From Dyadobacter pollutisoli (GTDB lineage: Bacteria > Bacteroidota > Bacteroidia > Cytophagales > Spirosomataceae), in the NCBI RefSeq assembly GCF_026625565.1, contig NZ_CP112998.1:3350501-3414500 (forward strand): a stretch of 64,000 nucleotides of DNA, read 5' to 3'. Numbering within the stretch: position 1 is the first letter of the stretch; each line of letters starts with the position of its first letter. Of the stretch, positions 34,601 through 42,829 are shown one piece after another. Under the pieces are notes generated by a model. The model did not search any database. It had not been told where the DNA came from and saw only the letters and a program-made list of their open reading frames with translations. Made by a program: the position numbers and the translations under genes.

Positions 34601-35164
34601 CAGGTTGCTTACCATTCCATGGGTATCGCGGTGACCAAACGGACCGAGCACAAATTTCTCCTCATCAGACCGGCCATCGCCATCAGTGTCTTTGTAATGT
34701 GTTAGGTTTGGGATGCTGTAAGCAAATGCCCCATCATTAACAGGCAGAACGCCAATCGGGATGTTCAATTTAGTGTTAAAAGGAGTGAAACGGTCCGCCT
34801 TACCATCGTTGTCCGTATCTTCCAGGATAGTAATCTTGTCCGACCCCTTACCTGGCGCAGCGGGCAAAGGATATTCCGAGGATTGGGTCACCCATAATCT
34901 TCCCCGGTCATCAAATTCCATGTTGATCGGTTTTGTGATATCGGGCTCGGAAGCAAACAATGTAATCTCAAAACCTTCGGGTAAAGTAAATCCCGCCTTT
35001 TCCTCAGCGGGAGTACGGAATTCCGTGGTGCGGACGTTGTCCCCGAATTTCGCCCTGTTGTCTTGTTTATCCCTCGCTTTATGTGCTGGCTTACATGCCG
35101 CAAATGCAACAATGAGTAATCCTGTACAGATAACGACCAGCCTGCTGGGTAATGACGTAACCAT
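31637..35164 (-). CDS. Membrane-bound dehydrogenase/HEAT/cytochrome-like lipoprotein (PVC type)
   Basis: A 1175-residue exported lipoprotein (lipobox VAFAAC). The first 400 or so residues form a beta-propeller of the putative membrane-bound dehydrogenase family (GFEITLFASEPDITKPINMEFDDRGRLWVTQS, DGWIYACHGFTNTSNV, GPDGALYIADFYNRIIGHYE). HEAT-like helical repeats follow (about 420-690), then a domain of unknown fold, and a C-terminal haem-binding domain with the c-type motif Cys1055-x-x-Cys1058-His1059 and a likely axial Met in TLMPDQ. Such proteins are thought to oxidise sugars or alcohols outside the cell, but this is not proven. It follows the DUF3823 lipoprotein gene by 87 bases. Confidence 0.88.
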   Translation of the reverse strand: MVTSLPSRLVVICTGLLIVAFAACKPAHKARDKQDNRAKFGDNVRTTEFRTPAEEKAGFTLPEGFEITLFASEPDITKPINMEFDDRGRLWVTQSSEYPLPAAPGKGSDKITILEDTDNDGKADRFTPFNTKLNIPIGVLPVNDGAFAYSIPNLTHYKDTDGDGRSDEEKFVLGPFGHRDTHGMVSNLIRGFDGWIYACHGFTNTSNVAGSDGDTIKMTSGNTFRFRPDGSRVEQTTFGRVNPFGNAYDEMGNLYSVDCHSKPIYQLITGAEYPHFGKKVPAIGFAPEMMSYELGSTAISGLVYYTGLQFPEEYRHSFFNGDVVTCQINRNTVSYKGSTPVSKREPDFLSSDDPWFRPVDIKVGPDGALYIADFYNRIIGHYEVALNHPGRDRVSGRIWKITYKGSKPHENIPVKDWSKATIKELLIGLGHPQLNMRMKIADRLTDAWKGEAIEPVKQLMASTNLDPKIYIQGLWILKRLNALTDNTLTIALTSKDPAIQVHAMRILMEDHALSPQYRQIAKDAIASSDPNIRRVAATLLGSFPDVSDLESLITLYEKTDAEDSHLRYTALLAIRNSLRDKNVMKQVAGRNWTNRQTAILARTMLDVSSPESANFILSQLESNRLGVEGLPEYVGYASRFVSTSKLDALIPIIKAKIGKDNAVQFAAYDAIISGIAQSGGKMGPVMKEWGADLAERNLTGISEKTEAWKITVLDKTTDAGSWQIANKLAKPGQNPVPMLVGSRSGTSQIASAPFELPLSITLNVFDNDVFNSDSKTGTSRNSVRVKLASNDKVISEFRFREKKIAGNEDIIKQAVFDLKKYKGQQGYIEITDSSKTASVGIGQPALMKVQLLLADPEKITGQRVQAAQIAGKLKLKKLEPELRSLLSAKWVNSKVRSAAAEALMEIGPGDNSWALVKVLADRNEPSAFRQKIVATLGQSPSEPVYSQFEKELSGAARPLQVALASALSNDEGGISHLLNALKQDQVGADILAETSVSEKLTAKASVAQQKQLAEISSNGAAERAERLSLIQNRLNGLDLAKASTNAGKEVFVNNCSMCHQIRGNGGLVGPQLDGIGNWGQKALTEKILDPNRSISEAFRSYNIVLKNGQSLTGLFRRTEGEVIVFANPDGKEFSVAKADMKEYKASKYTLMPDQFRYTIPEKEFYSLVTYLLTVK

Positions 35165-35179
35165 TTTTCATCGATTTGA

Positions 35180-35207
35180 TTGCGGTCGCCTGAGCAGGCA
35201 ACCGCAA
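35180..35207. other. Inverted repeat between the DUF3823 gene and the dehydrogenase gene
   Basis: Seven-base perfect arms (35180-35186 and 35201-35207) enclose an inner GCCTG/CAGGC pairing. Downstream in the direction of transcription there is no T-run (it continues with TCAAATCGATG), so it is not a classic terminator; it might stabilise or process the mRNA between the SusCD part and the enzyme part of the operon. Confidence 0.35.
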
Positions 35208-35251
35208 TGAGTGATTGGACTATTTATTCAGTTATTTTTCATGGCCGGCGG

Positions 35252-35938
35252 TTAGGGGATTTTAACCGCGAAGACTTTGCTGTAGTTGTACTTTTTCAAT
35301 GCATTGTTTGTCCTGGCAGCTACTCTTACGTAATAGGTTTGTCCCGAGGCTAGCCCAGACACGGTGTCTGAATAATCCGAAGCCAGGATAACCGCATCGG
35401 TCACCGCTGTGAGGTCAGCCTGCGATTTGAAATCAAAGACTGAGTTGTTAACAGTCGGCACCCGTGAAACCAACACCTTTCGCTCAATGATCTTATCGGC
35501 TGCTATCTCTCTTTTCAATTGATATTTTACGACGACTTTGCCCACCTCAGCCTTGACGGACGGATTCACAATGGCTAAAAAGGGCGTAACCTTAAAGTTG
35601 CTTTCAGAATTCGCATCGACACTCACATTGACTGTATCGAGAGGAAAGAAGGCTCCTTCCGTTACCAACAGTTTATAGTCATTTTTAAAAATAAAGGCAT
35701 TCTTAAAAGTACCGTCCGGCTTGCCTTGAAAGGCAATCGGGGAATTACCCTTACCTCCTTTCTCAAAAAGCTTTACCGTGAAGCCGTTGGGCTGTTCTGT
35801 CTGAAAATTTTCACCGGTCAGATTGTCTGTTAGCACACCATGAATACCTCCGTCAGGAGCTACATAGTTATCAATTTTGGAACAGGAAGCGCATACAGCA
35901 ACTGTTAGAAATGAGAAGATTATCTTGGTGAATCTCAT
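35252..35938 (-). CDS. DUF3823 surface lipoprotein
   Basis: A 228-residue lipoprotein (lipobox VCASC). The N-terminal half is a prealbumin-like beta-sandwich (PDGGIHGVLTDNLTGENFQTEQPNGFTVKLFE, GTFKNAFIFKNDYKLLVTEGAFFPLDTVNVSV), the C-terminal half an FN3-like domain (SGLASGQTYYVRVAARTNN) as in DUF3823 proteins. Genes of this family almost always follow susD in Bacteroidota glycan loci and probably add a glycan-binding surface protein. It starts 19 bases after the susD stop. Confidence 0.88.
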   Translation of the reverse strand: MRFTKIIFSFLTVAVCASCSKIDNYVAPDGGIHGVLTDNLTGENFQTEQPNGFTVKLFEKGGKGNSPIAFQGKPDGTFKNAFIFKNDYKLLVTEGAFFPLDTVNVSVDANSESNFKVTPFLAIVNPSVKAEVGKVVVKYQLKREIAADKIIERKVLVSRVPTVNNSVFDFKSQADLTAVTDAVILASDYSDTVSGLASGQTYYVRVAARTNNALKKYNYSKVFAVKIP

Positions 35939-35957
35939 AATATTGGGTCAATAACTG

Positions 35958-37727
35958 TCAGTAGTTGGGATTTTGTACCAGTTTGGGGTTTTTGGAAAGC
36001 TCCGCCGGATCGATGCGCTCATAATACACTTCCACACCAAACGTTTTATAGGAAATACTAACCGCGCGCTCAAAACGGTACGCTTTCTTTTCCACGTCGT
36101 AGTAAGGTTTTAGAGCAGTAGGCTTGGTATTGTTGAACAACTTATCGGACAACCTCCATCTTCTGTAATCCCACCATCTGTGATTTTCGAAAGCCAGTTC
36201 AACAAGCCTTTCATGACGGACCTTATCAATCGTAACAGACTCGTTTTTAAGAGGAAGTATACCAGCCCTTGCACGGACCAAGTTGATTTTTTCTCCGGCC
36301 TGGTCGGTAAGCCCCAGTTCAATTGCAGCCTCCGCATAATTGAGCAATACTTCCGCGTATCGCAGTTCAACCCATGGCTGAGACGACCCTTGTGTTCTTA
36401 CCCTCGACCGTTCCAGGCTTGGGTCCATATATTTCTTCACATAGAATCCTGACGCTGACTTTTCAGACCCCACAGTCCCAAAACCGCTCAAACCTACAAT
36501 ATGTAAAGTTCCGTTGGTATTGTCCGGCTGGTGCGTACTCAGGTTATACAGCGCCGAATAATCGCCGCTTTCCCACTTTTTGCCCTGGTCGTAAATTCCG
36601 GCTTGTATGTCAATAACATTGCCTTTCCATTCATCAAAAGGGACAATGACCGTCGCACGCATTCTGGGGTCAAAATTCTTGAACAAATCGGTGGGGTTGG
36701 TATAGTACACCGGATTTTCGGGCGTGCCTGTTTTCAGTGTACCGGGCGTGCCGTCGGTATATTCGTATTGCTCCACCAGTTCCAGCGTCGGGCCCACGCC
36801 CGAGCTATATCCGTCAGGCCCACGTATACCAAAAGGGATTACATTACGGTCGTAATTGTGGGTTTTGTCGGGATAGGAAAAGAAACGTGACAAAATTGCT
36901 TCCGGGTTCTCGCGGTCCAAAAACAACTGCTCAAAATTTGCCTGCTTGTTGGGATTTTTGTCATACAACACGAACCGGCCTGAAGCAATCACAGCCTTGG
37001 AAGCATCCATAGCAGCCTGCCAGTATTTGCTCGCTTCGGCAGATGGAATTCCCAGTATACCGCCAAGCAATACATTCCCGTATTTCGCCGACGATGCTGC
37101 ATAGAGCATCGCTCTTGATTTTAGCGCCAGCGCCGCATATTTACCCACTCTTCCTTTTACATTGGTTTCAGGAAGCAATGATGCCGCCTCGTCCAGGTCG
37201 CTGGCAATAAAATCGTAGACTTCCTTTTCCGTATTCCGTGCTACCTGAAGTTCGGCTACATTATCTCCGGTATAATTCTGAACCTCCTTGATGACCGGGA
37301 TGCCGCCGTACCGTTTCACCATTGCAAGATAATAGTATGCACGAATGAATCTGGCTTCTCCTGCAAGGCTCTTTTTCAGTGATTCAGTAACTTTGGCAGC
37401 AGGCAGGTTCGCCAAAAAATTGTTCACATTCCGGACATTGTTATAGCCCCACCATTGTGAATTGGTTCCGCCCCTCACACTGTTGGAAGGCGACATACTG
37501 ATCCCTGCTTCATCTGTATTGTTAGCAAAGCCGCCGAAATTAAAATCCTCCATCGGCATAGCGTCATACAAGCTGGCCATATAAGCATTGATTGCAGCCT
37601 CGCTTTGAAAAACCTGATCGTTTGACAACACATCCAGTGGCTTAATGTCCAGCCTTTGGTCATTGCAGGAGTTCAGCAAACTTCCCAAAAACAAGGCAAA
37701 AAGGGTTTGTAAAAATCTAGACTTCAT
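35958..37727 (-). CDS. SusD/RagB-family lipoprotein
   Basis: A 589-residue SusD-like protein with signal peptide and lipobox LLNSC. Diagnostic stretches are LDIKPLDVLSNDQVFQSEAAINAYMASLYDAMP, GEARFIRAYYYLAMVKRYGGIPVI, TEKEVYDFIASDLDEAASLLPE, GKYAALALKSRAMLYAASSAKY, WVELRYAEVLLNYAEAAIELG and KVRHERLVELAFENHRWWDYRRWRL, ending NPKLVQNPNY. This is the larger SusD subgroup seen with DUF3823 proteins. It begins seven bases after the susC stop. Confidence 0.95.
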   Translation of the reverse strand: MKSRFLQTLFALFLGSLLNSCNDQRLDIKPLDVLSNDQVFQSEAAINAYMASLYDAMPMEDFNFGGFANNTDEAGISMSPSNSVRGGTNSQWWGYNNVRNVNNFLANLPAAKVTESLKKSLAGEARFIRAYYYLAMVKRYGGIPVIKEVQNYTGDNVAELQVARNTEKEVYDFIASDLDEAASLLPETNVKGRVGKYAALALKSRAMLYAASSAKYGNVLLGGILGIPSAEASKYWQAAMDASKAVIASGRFVLYDKNPNKQANFEQLFLDRENPEAILSRFFSYPDKTHNYDRNVIPFGIRGPDGYSSGVGPTLELVEQYEYTDGTPGTLKTGTPENPVYYTNPTDLFKNFDPRMRATVIVPFDEWKGNVIDIQAGIYDQGKKWESGDYSALYNLSTHQPDNTNGTLHIVGLSGFGTVGSEKSASGFYVKKYMDPSLERSRVRTQGSSQPWVELRYAEVLLNYAEAAIELGLTDQAGEKINLVRARAGILPLKNESVTIDKVRHERLVELAFENHRWWDYRRWRLSDKLFNNTKPTALKPYYDVEKKAYRFERAVSISYKTFGVEVYYERIDPAELSKNPKLVQNPNY

Positions 37728-37734
37728 ACAATTC

Positions 37735-40700
37735 TTAAAAAGTTATATTAACACCCAAATTGTAGTTTTTGGTAATCGGGTAAGTGAGCTCAGTTCCACG
37801 TTCCGGATCAACATACTTTAACTTCGTCCAGGTGAAGAGGTTAAAAGCGCTCATATAAATCCTTACGTTTTCGGCTCCGATTCTTCCCGGCAAAGATGGC
37901 TTGATCGTGTACCCGATTTCGAGGCTCTTCAAGCGCATGTACTTGGCACTTTGTAGCCAAAATTCTGAGTTCCACCTGTTTGATCCCGGATAACCTGTCG
38001 ACGGAAACCTTCCCGCAACCCAGGGGCTATTGACGTCATACACGTCCTCATGGTGCCATCTGTCGGTAAAGTAACTTAACCCATTACGGCCTGCCCATGG
38101 TAAAGGTCCTCCCATATACCACGTTCCTGACTGGAAATTGTAGTTAAAATTAGATGCACCCTGAAAAAGAATGTTCGCGTCAAATTGCTTGTAGCTTGCT
38201 GATCCGCTAATTCCAAAGTTAATATCAGGAATGTTCCCCCTGCCAATCGGCACAACGTCCATATCGTCTATGATGCCATCTTTGTTTACGTCTTCGTATT
38301 TAAGATCGCCGGGTCTCATCGTTTTATTTCCCTGATTATCTTGCAGAGGGGAGCCCAGAATTTCTTCCTGAGTCTGGAACTGGCCTATATATTTATAGCC
38401 CCAAGTCTGATTATCCCACCTGTCGGTCATATTATTTCTCCAATTCACATAAGAGTTCGCGTCAGGCACTCTCTCAATGTAGGACATACGGCCACGTGTA
38501 TACGTTATCGTACCGGACACGGAATATTTGAAATCACCACTTCTTTTAGCATGGCCCAGTACCAGTTCGAAACCTCGCCTCAGATCTTTATTCAAATTCT
38601 CTTGCGGCAAGTTCGCGCCAACTGTTCCCGGGATCGTCAGCACCCTCGTCGCCAGCAGGCCGGACCGGTCACGCTGAAACAGGTCAAGGGACATATTGAA
38701 TATCCCGTTGTTTACGTCCAGGTCGACCCCGATGTTTTTGGAAGTAACCGTGTACCAGGTAATATTGGGGTTGGGTATACCTCTAAAGCCAAGTCCGGAA
38801 ACAATTCCATCATTGAAAAAGTAATTACCCCGTGGGTAGGTATAGCCTGTCAGGAACTGAAAGGAAGAGGCTCCGTCATCTCCCATTTCTCCCCACGAAG
38901 CGCGTAGTTTAAGATTGGAAACAACGGGGACAAGATCCTTAAAAAAGCTTTCATCCGATATCCGCCAGCCCGCAGAAGCGTATGGAAAAAAGCCCCAGCG
39001 CTTGCCCTTTGGAAATTTCGACGATCCACCGTAGTTAAAGCCAAATTCCACAAGGTACTTAGCCATGAAATCATAGTTGAGCCTTCCGATGACATTCTGG
39101 TTACCATTTTTAAAAATGTTGTTCGAATTGACGACAGCATTCTTGGACAGACCTGCAAAAAGTTGGTCAACGTTCAGATCAAATTCTTTTTTCGCAAAGA
39201 CATTATCCGATTGCTCGCGTCTTTCTTCGAACACAAGCGCGGCTTTAATGCTATGATTTTTAGCCAGAACCGTATTATAAGTTAGCTGCCCCTGTGTGGT
39301 TATTCTCTGAAAAGTGGAATAATCCTCGGACATGTTCGAAGGATTATTCTTTGTACTGGAATTGATATAAGAGTCCGCTTCCTTATTGTAGGTATACATC
39401 AAAAACTTAGGCTTCCAGGATTTCAAAAGCCGGTCCTGATTGTAAACCCCAAACAAAACTTTGCCAGTCAAACCTTTAATCCATGGCAGTTTATAGTTTA
39501 ATGCAAAACTTCCCTGGAACGTCTTATTCTTTGTCTTGGTGTAGCCGCCTATGCTTGCGTCTGTGATTGCCAATGGATGTTGTCCATCAAAAGTGTCACT
39601 GAGGTAGTCTTTGTTATTGTTGGCGTAAACCGGTACCGTGGGGTTCTGCATAAAGAGCGAAAAGTACGTCCCCCCAATTCCCCCGTCAACATACGCCGGT
39701 GCTCCGGGTTCGTTTTTATTGTCAAGAAGCGCGTCAATGCTAACCACTACTTCCAGATCATCTGTGATCTGGCCGGTAACATTGGACCTGACGTTATATT
39801 TTTTATAGTTCAGGTCCCCGCTTTTCCATAACCCCATTTCATCCAAAAACCCCAGCGAAGTAAAATACTTAATGTGTTCGCTCCCTCCTGAAACGCTCAC
39901 CGTATGATTTTTCATAGGTGTGCGGTCACGCATTACCAATCCATACCAATTTGTTCCTGGGTTGGTGCCATTACGGTATTTTTCGAGATCCTCCCTGGAA
40001 AAGGTTGTCGATCCCGGAGGACGCCCAGTATTGATTTCATTTTCGGTACTGATGACTGCAAACTCGTATGCATTATAAGGCCGTGGCGTATTTGTAACTT
40101 TATTAATCTGATAATAGCCCAGATAACTGATCCGTGGCTTGCCAACTTCCCCTTTTTTGGTGGTCACCAGAATCACCCCGTTGGCAGCTTTCACCCCGTA
40201 AATAGCCGCCGAGGCGTCTTTAAGTACAGTAATTTCGGCAATGTCATTGGGGTTGATCCTGGCAAAATTAATCGCATCCATCACTAAACCGTCGACTACG
40301 ATAAGAGGACTTCCGAAGCCCCGGATGTCAAACCGCGTGTTATAAGATCCTGGTTCGCTCGAATTCTGGGTCACACGGAGTCCCGGTAACTTTCCGGCAA
40401 GACCCGTAACAAGGTTCGAAGTGGGTATACCCTTTACGTCCTTGCTGCTAATAGAGGCGACTGCGCCTGTTACGTTCGCAATTTTCTGTGTACCATAACC
40501 CACCACAACCACTTCGTCCAGCGCTTTCGTGTCCGCTTCAAGCGAAACGTCCACAACCGACCGATTGCCAATGCTTAACTCTTGCAGTATGTAACCTACG
40601 AACGAGAATATCAGGGAGGTATAGCCTTCCGGAACCGTAACGCTATACTTCCCTTCGACATCTGTAACCGTTCCACGCTGCGTATTCCTGATCACTACAC

Positions 40701-41163
40701 TCACTCCTGGAAGAGCCTCCCCTTGTTCATCACGGACCAATCCGGATACGATACGCTCCTGAATTTGATTTTCGGGGTTGATCAAAGAAGAGGGTTCAAG
40801 GACAAATGGTTCGATACTGATAACAACTCTGCCGGAAATTACCTTGCTGCTAATCTTTGCTGGCTTGAAGAGCGTCTCCAAAGCCTCCCGCAATGGTCTA
40901 TTGACAATATCAAGGGTAACCTTCCGATGACTTTGAGACCGGGAACCATATACAAATTTAACCCCAATACTGCCTTCCAGCTCAGAAAGCACCTCTTTAA
41001 TTTCCTTCTGCTTAACGGAGATCGTTACTTTTCGCTGCAAAAGATCCTGGGCGAGGGTCCGGTTGGTAAAACTATTGCCTACGAGAAATCCAACGATTAG
41101 GAACTGACCAAGCATTCTTTTTATGGTCCAAAGAGCTAATATGGTTTTTAGATATCTCATCAT
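37735..41163 (-). CDS. SusC/RagA-family TonB-dependent transporter with STN domain
   Basis: A long outer-membrane transporter of about 1142 residues from the Met at 41163 (MMRYLKTILALW); an upstream in-frame start at 41244 would add a non-hydrophobic leader and is less likely. After the signal sequence comes the STN domain (QDLLQRKVTISVKQKEIKEVLSELEGSIGVKFVYG), a carboxypeptidase-regulatory-like domain (VSGLVRDEQGEALPGVSVVIRN), DEVVVVGYGTQK, the plug (GVILVTTKKGEVGK) and the barrel ending LGVNITF. It pairs with the SusD gene downstream. STN presence fits control by the FecR-like gene upstream. Confidence 0.95.
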   Translation of the reverse strand: MMRYLKTILALWTIKRMLGQFLIVGFLVGNSFTNRTLAQDLLQRKVTISVKQKEIKEVLSELEGSIGVKFVYGSRSQSHRKVTLDIVNRPLREALETLFKPAKISSKVISGRVVISIEPFVLEPSSLINPENQIQERIVSGLVRDEQGEALPGVSVVIRNTQRGTVTDVEGKYSVTVPEGYTSLIFSFVGYILQELSIGNRSVVDVSLEADTKALDEVVVVGYGTQKIANVTGAVASISSKDVKGIPTSNLVTGLAGKLPGLRVTQNSSEPGSYNTRFDIRGFGSPLIVVDGLVMDAINFARINPNDIAEITVLKDASAAIYGVKAANGVILVTTKKGEVGKPRISYLGYYQINKVTNTPRPYNAYEFAVISTENEINTGRPPGSTTFSREDLEKYRNGTNPGTNWYGLVMRDRTPMKNHTVSVSGGSEHIKYFTSLGFLDEMGLWKSGDLNYKKYNVRSNVTGQITDDLEVVVSIDALLDNKNEPGAPAYVDGGIGGTYFSLFMQNPTVPVYANNNKDYLSDTFDGQHPLAITDASIGGYTKTKNKTFQGSFALNYKLPWIKGLTGKVLFGVYNQDRLLKSWKPKFLMYTYNKEADSYINSSTKNNPSNMSEDYSTFQRITTQGQLTYNTVLAKNHSIKAALVFEERREQSDNVFAKKEFDLNVDQLFAGLSKNAVVNSNNIFKNGNQNVIGRLNYDFMAKYLVEFGFNYGGSSKFPKGKRWGFFPYASAGWRISDESFFKDLVPVVSNLKLRASWGEMGDDGASSFQFLTGYTYPRGNYFFNDGIVSGLGFRGIPNPNITWYTVTSKNIGVDLDVNNGIFNMSLDLFQRDRSGLLATRVLTIPGTVGANLPQENLNKDLRRGFELVLGHAKRSGDFKYSVSGTITYTRGRMSYIERVPDANSYVNWRNNMTDRWDNQTWGYKYIGQFQTQEEILGSPLQDNQGNKTMRPGDLKYEDVNKDGIIDDMDVVPIGRGNIPDINFGISGSASYKQFDANILFQGASNFNYNFQSGTWYMGGPLPWAGRNGLSYFTDRWHHEDVYDVNSPWVAGRFPSTGYPGSNRWNSEFWLQSAKYMRLKSLEIGYTIKPSLPGRIGAENVRIYMSAFNLFTWTKLKYVDPERGTELTYPITKNYNLGVNITF

Positions 41164-41408
41164 ACTTTTGTTAGCGCTTTTTTTAAAAAATGGGCGAAAA
41201 ATCTCTTGTTCGTTGCGTAACAACGACGCGCATGGGATCAGCAAAAGCTGAATTAGTTACTGATTTGAAAACCGGGTCAGCACCGGAACATTGGTTTAGG
41301 AATAGTCAAAGATTTAGGAATGGATTTAGGTTTAGGATAAGTAAGGATTTAGAAATTGTTAGGGGTTTAGGAATAGCCTTATATTATGTATGATGTGAAA
41401 TGGATGTG
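41164..41408. other. Leader between fecR-like and susC genes, including a short hairpin
   Basis: This gap of about 245 bases holds a TTAGCGCTTTTTTT tract next to the susC start, a six-pair hairpin with arms 41210-41215 and 41221-41226, and a degenerate hexamer-repeat array described separately. No gene is supported. Confidence 0.5.
41293..41376. repeat. Degenerate TTTAGG/CCTAAA repeat cluster, nearly G-free on the transcribed strand
   Basis: TTTAGG occurs at 41295, 41313, 41325, 41331 and 41366, with variants TTTAGA at 41348 and TTAGGG at 41359. Offsets are mostly near multiples of six. A 13-bp copy of GGTTTAGGAATAG is repeated exactly at 41293-41305 and 41364-41376. On the minus strand, the strand of fecR and susC, the tract is almost free of G, so the RNA should be unstructured. 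Confidence 0.7.
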
Positions 41409-42434
41409 TTAATTACATTGTCCGCCACTGATGATAATAGTAGTGCCCTTTACATCGTAGTGCGCTTGAAGGGCTGCACAAATGATGTCAAGCTTTGTAT
41501 ATAATGGTTGCTGCCCAAGATCTGCCCGGATCGGACAGCTTTTAATCTGCTCGTTTCTGACGAGAATTTTTATTCCGTAGGAAGCTTCCAGCACGCTGAC
41601 AACATCGCTTAACGGTACATCATCAAAATTAAATACGGCTGCAGGAGCAAGTTCTTCGCCCCGTTCTATTAAAACGGGCTCTTTCACAAGCCCCGTTATA
41701 AAGTAATCCTTGTCCTGATCGAAGGTAACTTTCTGATTAGGGACCAGTACCACACTTTTCCCATTCGAACCGGACGCCCCTGTTTTTTCAACGATGACCT
41801 TGCCTGTAACCACTTCCACTTCGACATTGCCAGCGTTAAGTCTAACACTGAAACTCGTTCCCACAACCCGGGAGGCGATTTTACCGGCGTATACAACAAA
41901 GGGTTTATCCTTGTTGTGGCTGACTTCGAAAAAACCTGACCCTTTAAGATATACGTCACGTTTTGCCTTACCAAAATCGTCTGCCAGGCGGAGCGAACTT
42001 CCCGGGCCAAGCGTTAACAAACTCTTGTCTGCAAGTTGAAATTGCTTAGGTTGCGAACCATGGTTGGAAATTACTTTCATTCCCAATTCTCCAACCATCC
42101 CTGTTCGATCAAAAACAGACTTGTATTGAAATTCATAAAAGGCCAATCCAATCACGAACAATATGCAGGCCGCAATACCGGCTACCCGCCAGCTGGTCCA
42201 CCATTTTCCCACAAGACTGAATGTATCTGCTTTACCAGCGTCGGCTAGCTGAATGTTTTCCCATATCCGTTGTTTGATCTGGTTCGCATCGTCTCCCAAC
42301 GGCCTGTCAGCTATGTCATAATGGATGGCATTAAACCATTGGTCTACAACACGTGCGTCCTCTTCAGTACACTTCCCCAGCTGGTAACGTCGAAGTAACT
42401 TTGAGAGACCTTGATTAGTCTCACTCATCGGCAA
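41409..42434 (-). CDS. FecR-family anti-sigma factor (no adjacent sigma gene)
   Basis: A 341-residue FecR-like protein. The N-terminal cytoplasmic region reads LLRRYQLGKCTEEDARVVDQWFNAI, one membrane helix lies about 85-105 (WRVAGIAACILFVIGLAFYEF), followed by the FecR domain (FQLADKSLLTLGPGSSLRLADDFGKAKRDVYLKGSGFFEVSHNKDKPFVVYAGKIASRVVGTSFSV) and a DUF4974-like domain (LEASYGIKILVRNEQIKS). It lies upstream of an STN-type susC, as expected, but no ECF sigma gene precedes it: upstream is a 395-base gap with the terminator of the next locus. Confidence 0.93.
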   Translation of the reverse strand: MPMSETNQGLSKLLRRYQLGKCTEEDARVVDQWFNAIHYDIADRPLGDDANQIKQRIWENIQLADAGKADTFSLVGKWWTSWRVAGIAACILFVIGLAFYEFQYKSVFDRTGMVGELGMKVISNHGSQPKQFQLADKSLLTLGPGSSLRLADDFGKAKRDVYLKGSGFFEVSHNKDKPFVVYAGKIASRVVGTSFSVRLNAGNVEVEVVTGKVIVEKTGASGSNGKSVVLVPNQKVTFDQDKDYFITGLVKEPVLIERGEELAPAAVFNFDDVPLSDVVSVLEASYGIKILVRNEQIKSCPIRADLGQQPLYTKLDIICAALQAHYDVKGTTIIISGGQCN

Positions 42435-42756
42435 TGATTTATTTTTCGGGCTCTATACATAAATCGGTTTAGGCCCCTTTGAGCCGCAATGGGAAATTCA
42501 AATTCTCCTAAAAATTATACTATGGAGCTCTTTCTCTTTATTATTCTCGATAAATTCATATTGGCAAATAGCGGCTATGTGAAACCTGCATACGTTATAA
42601 ATAAAGACTATTATTAATAAGAAACGATACGATGTTTATACTTCAAATTAAAATTGGCGGTAATTTTTTATGGTCTTTCACAGCGCCTCAGCATTATATC
42701 GCAAAGGCAGAACTATTCGGCAATACCCGACCGAAATCATTGATTACATAGCACAA
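42435..42756. other. Promoter region of the orphan fecR-like gene
   Basis: About 320 bases with no gene. It must contain the fecR promoter; AT-rich tracts are present, but no confident -33/-7 pair was identified. A single GGTTTAGG, as in the repeat cluster further on, lies near 42464. No remnant of a sigma factor gene was recognised. Confidence 0.4.
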
Positions 42757-42789
42757 AAATCCCTGCCAGGATAAGCCAGACAGGGATTT
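42757..42789 (-). terminator. Intrinsic terminator after the third susD gene
   Basis: Perfect nine-base arms AAATCCCTG (42757-42765) and CAGGGATTT (42781-42789) with a 15-base loop; on the minus strand the stem runs into a T-run (ATTTTTGTGC). It lies 41 bases after the stop of the susD gene ending at 42830. Confidence 0.8.
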
Positions 42790-42829
42790 ATGCAAGTTCT
42801 GATATAGAAACAAAACATTCAGCCGATCA

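Noticed and set aside
41189..41244. Upstream start of the second susC gene
   Set aside because: Adds a polar leader before the signal peptide; the Met-Met pair at 41163/41160 fits better.
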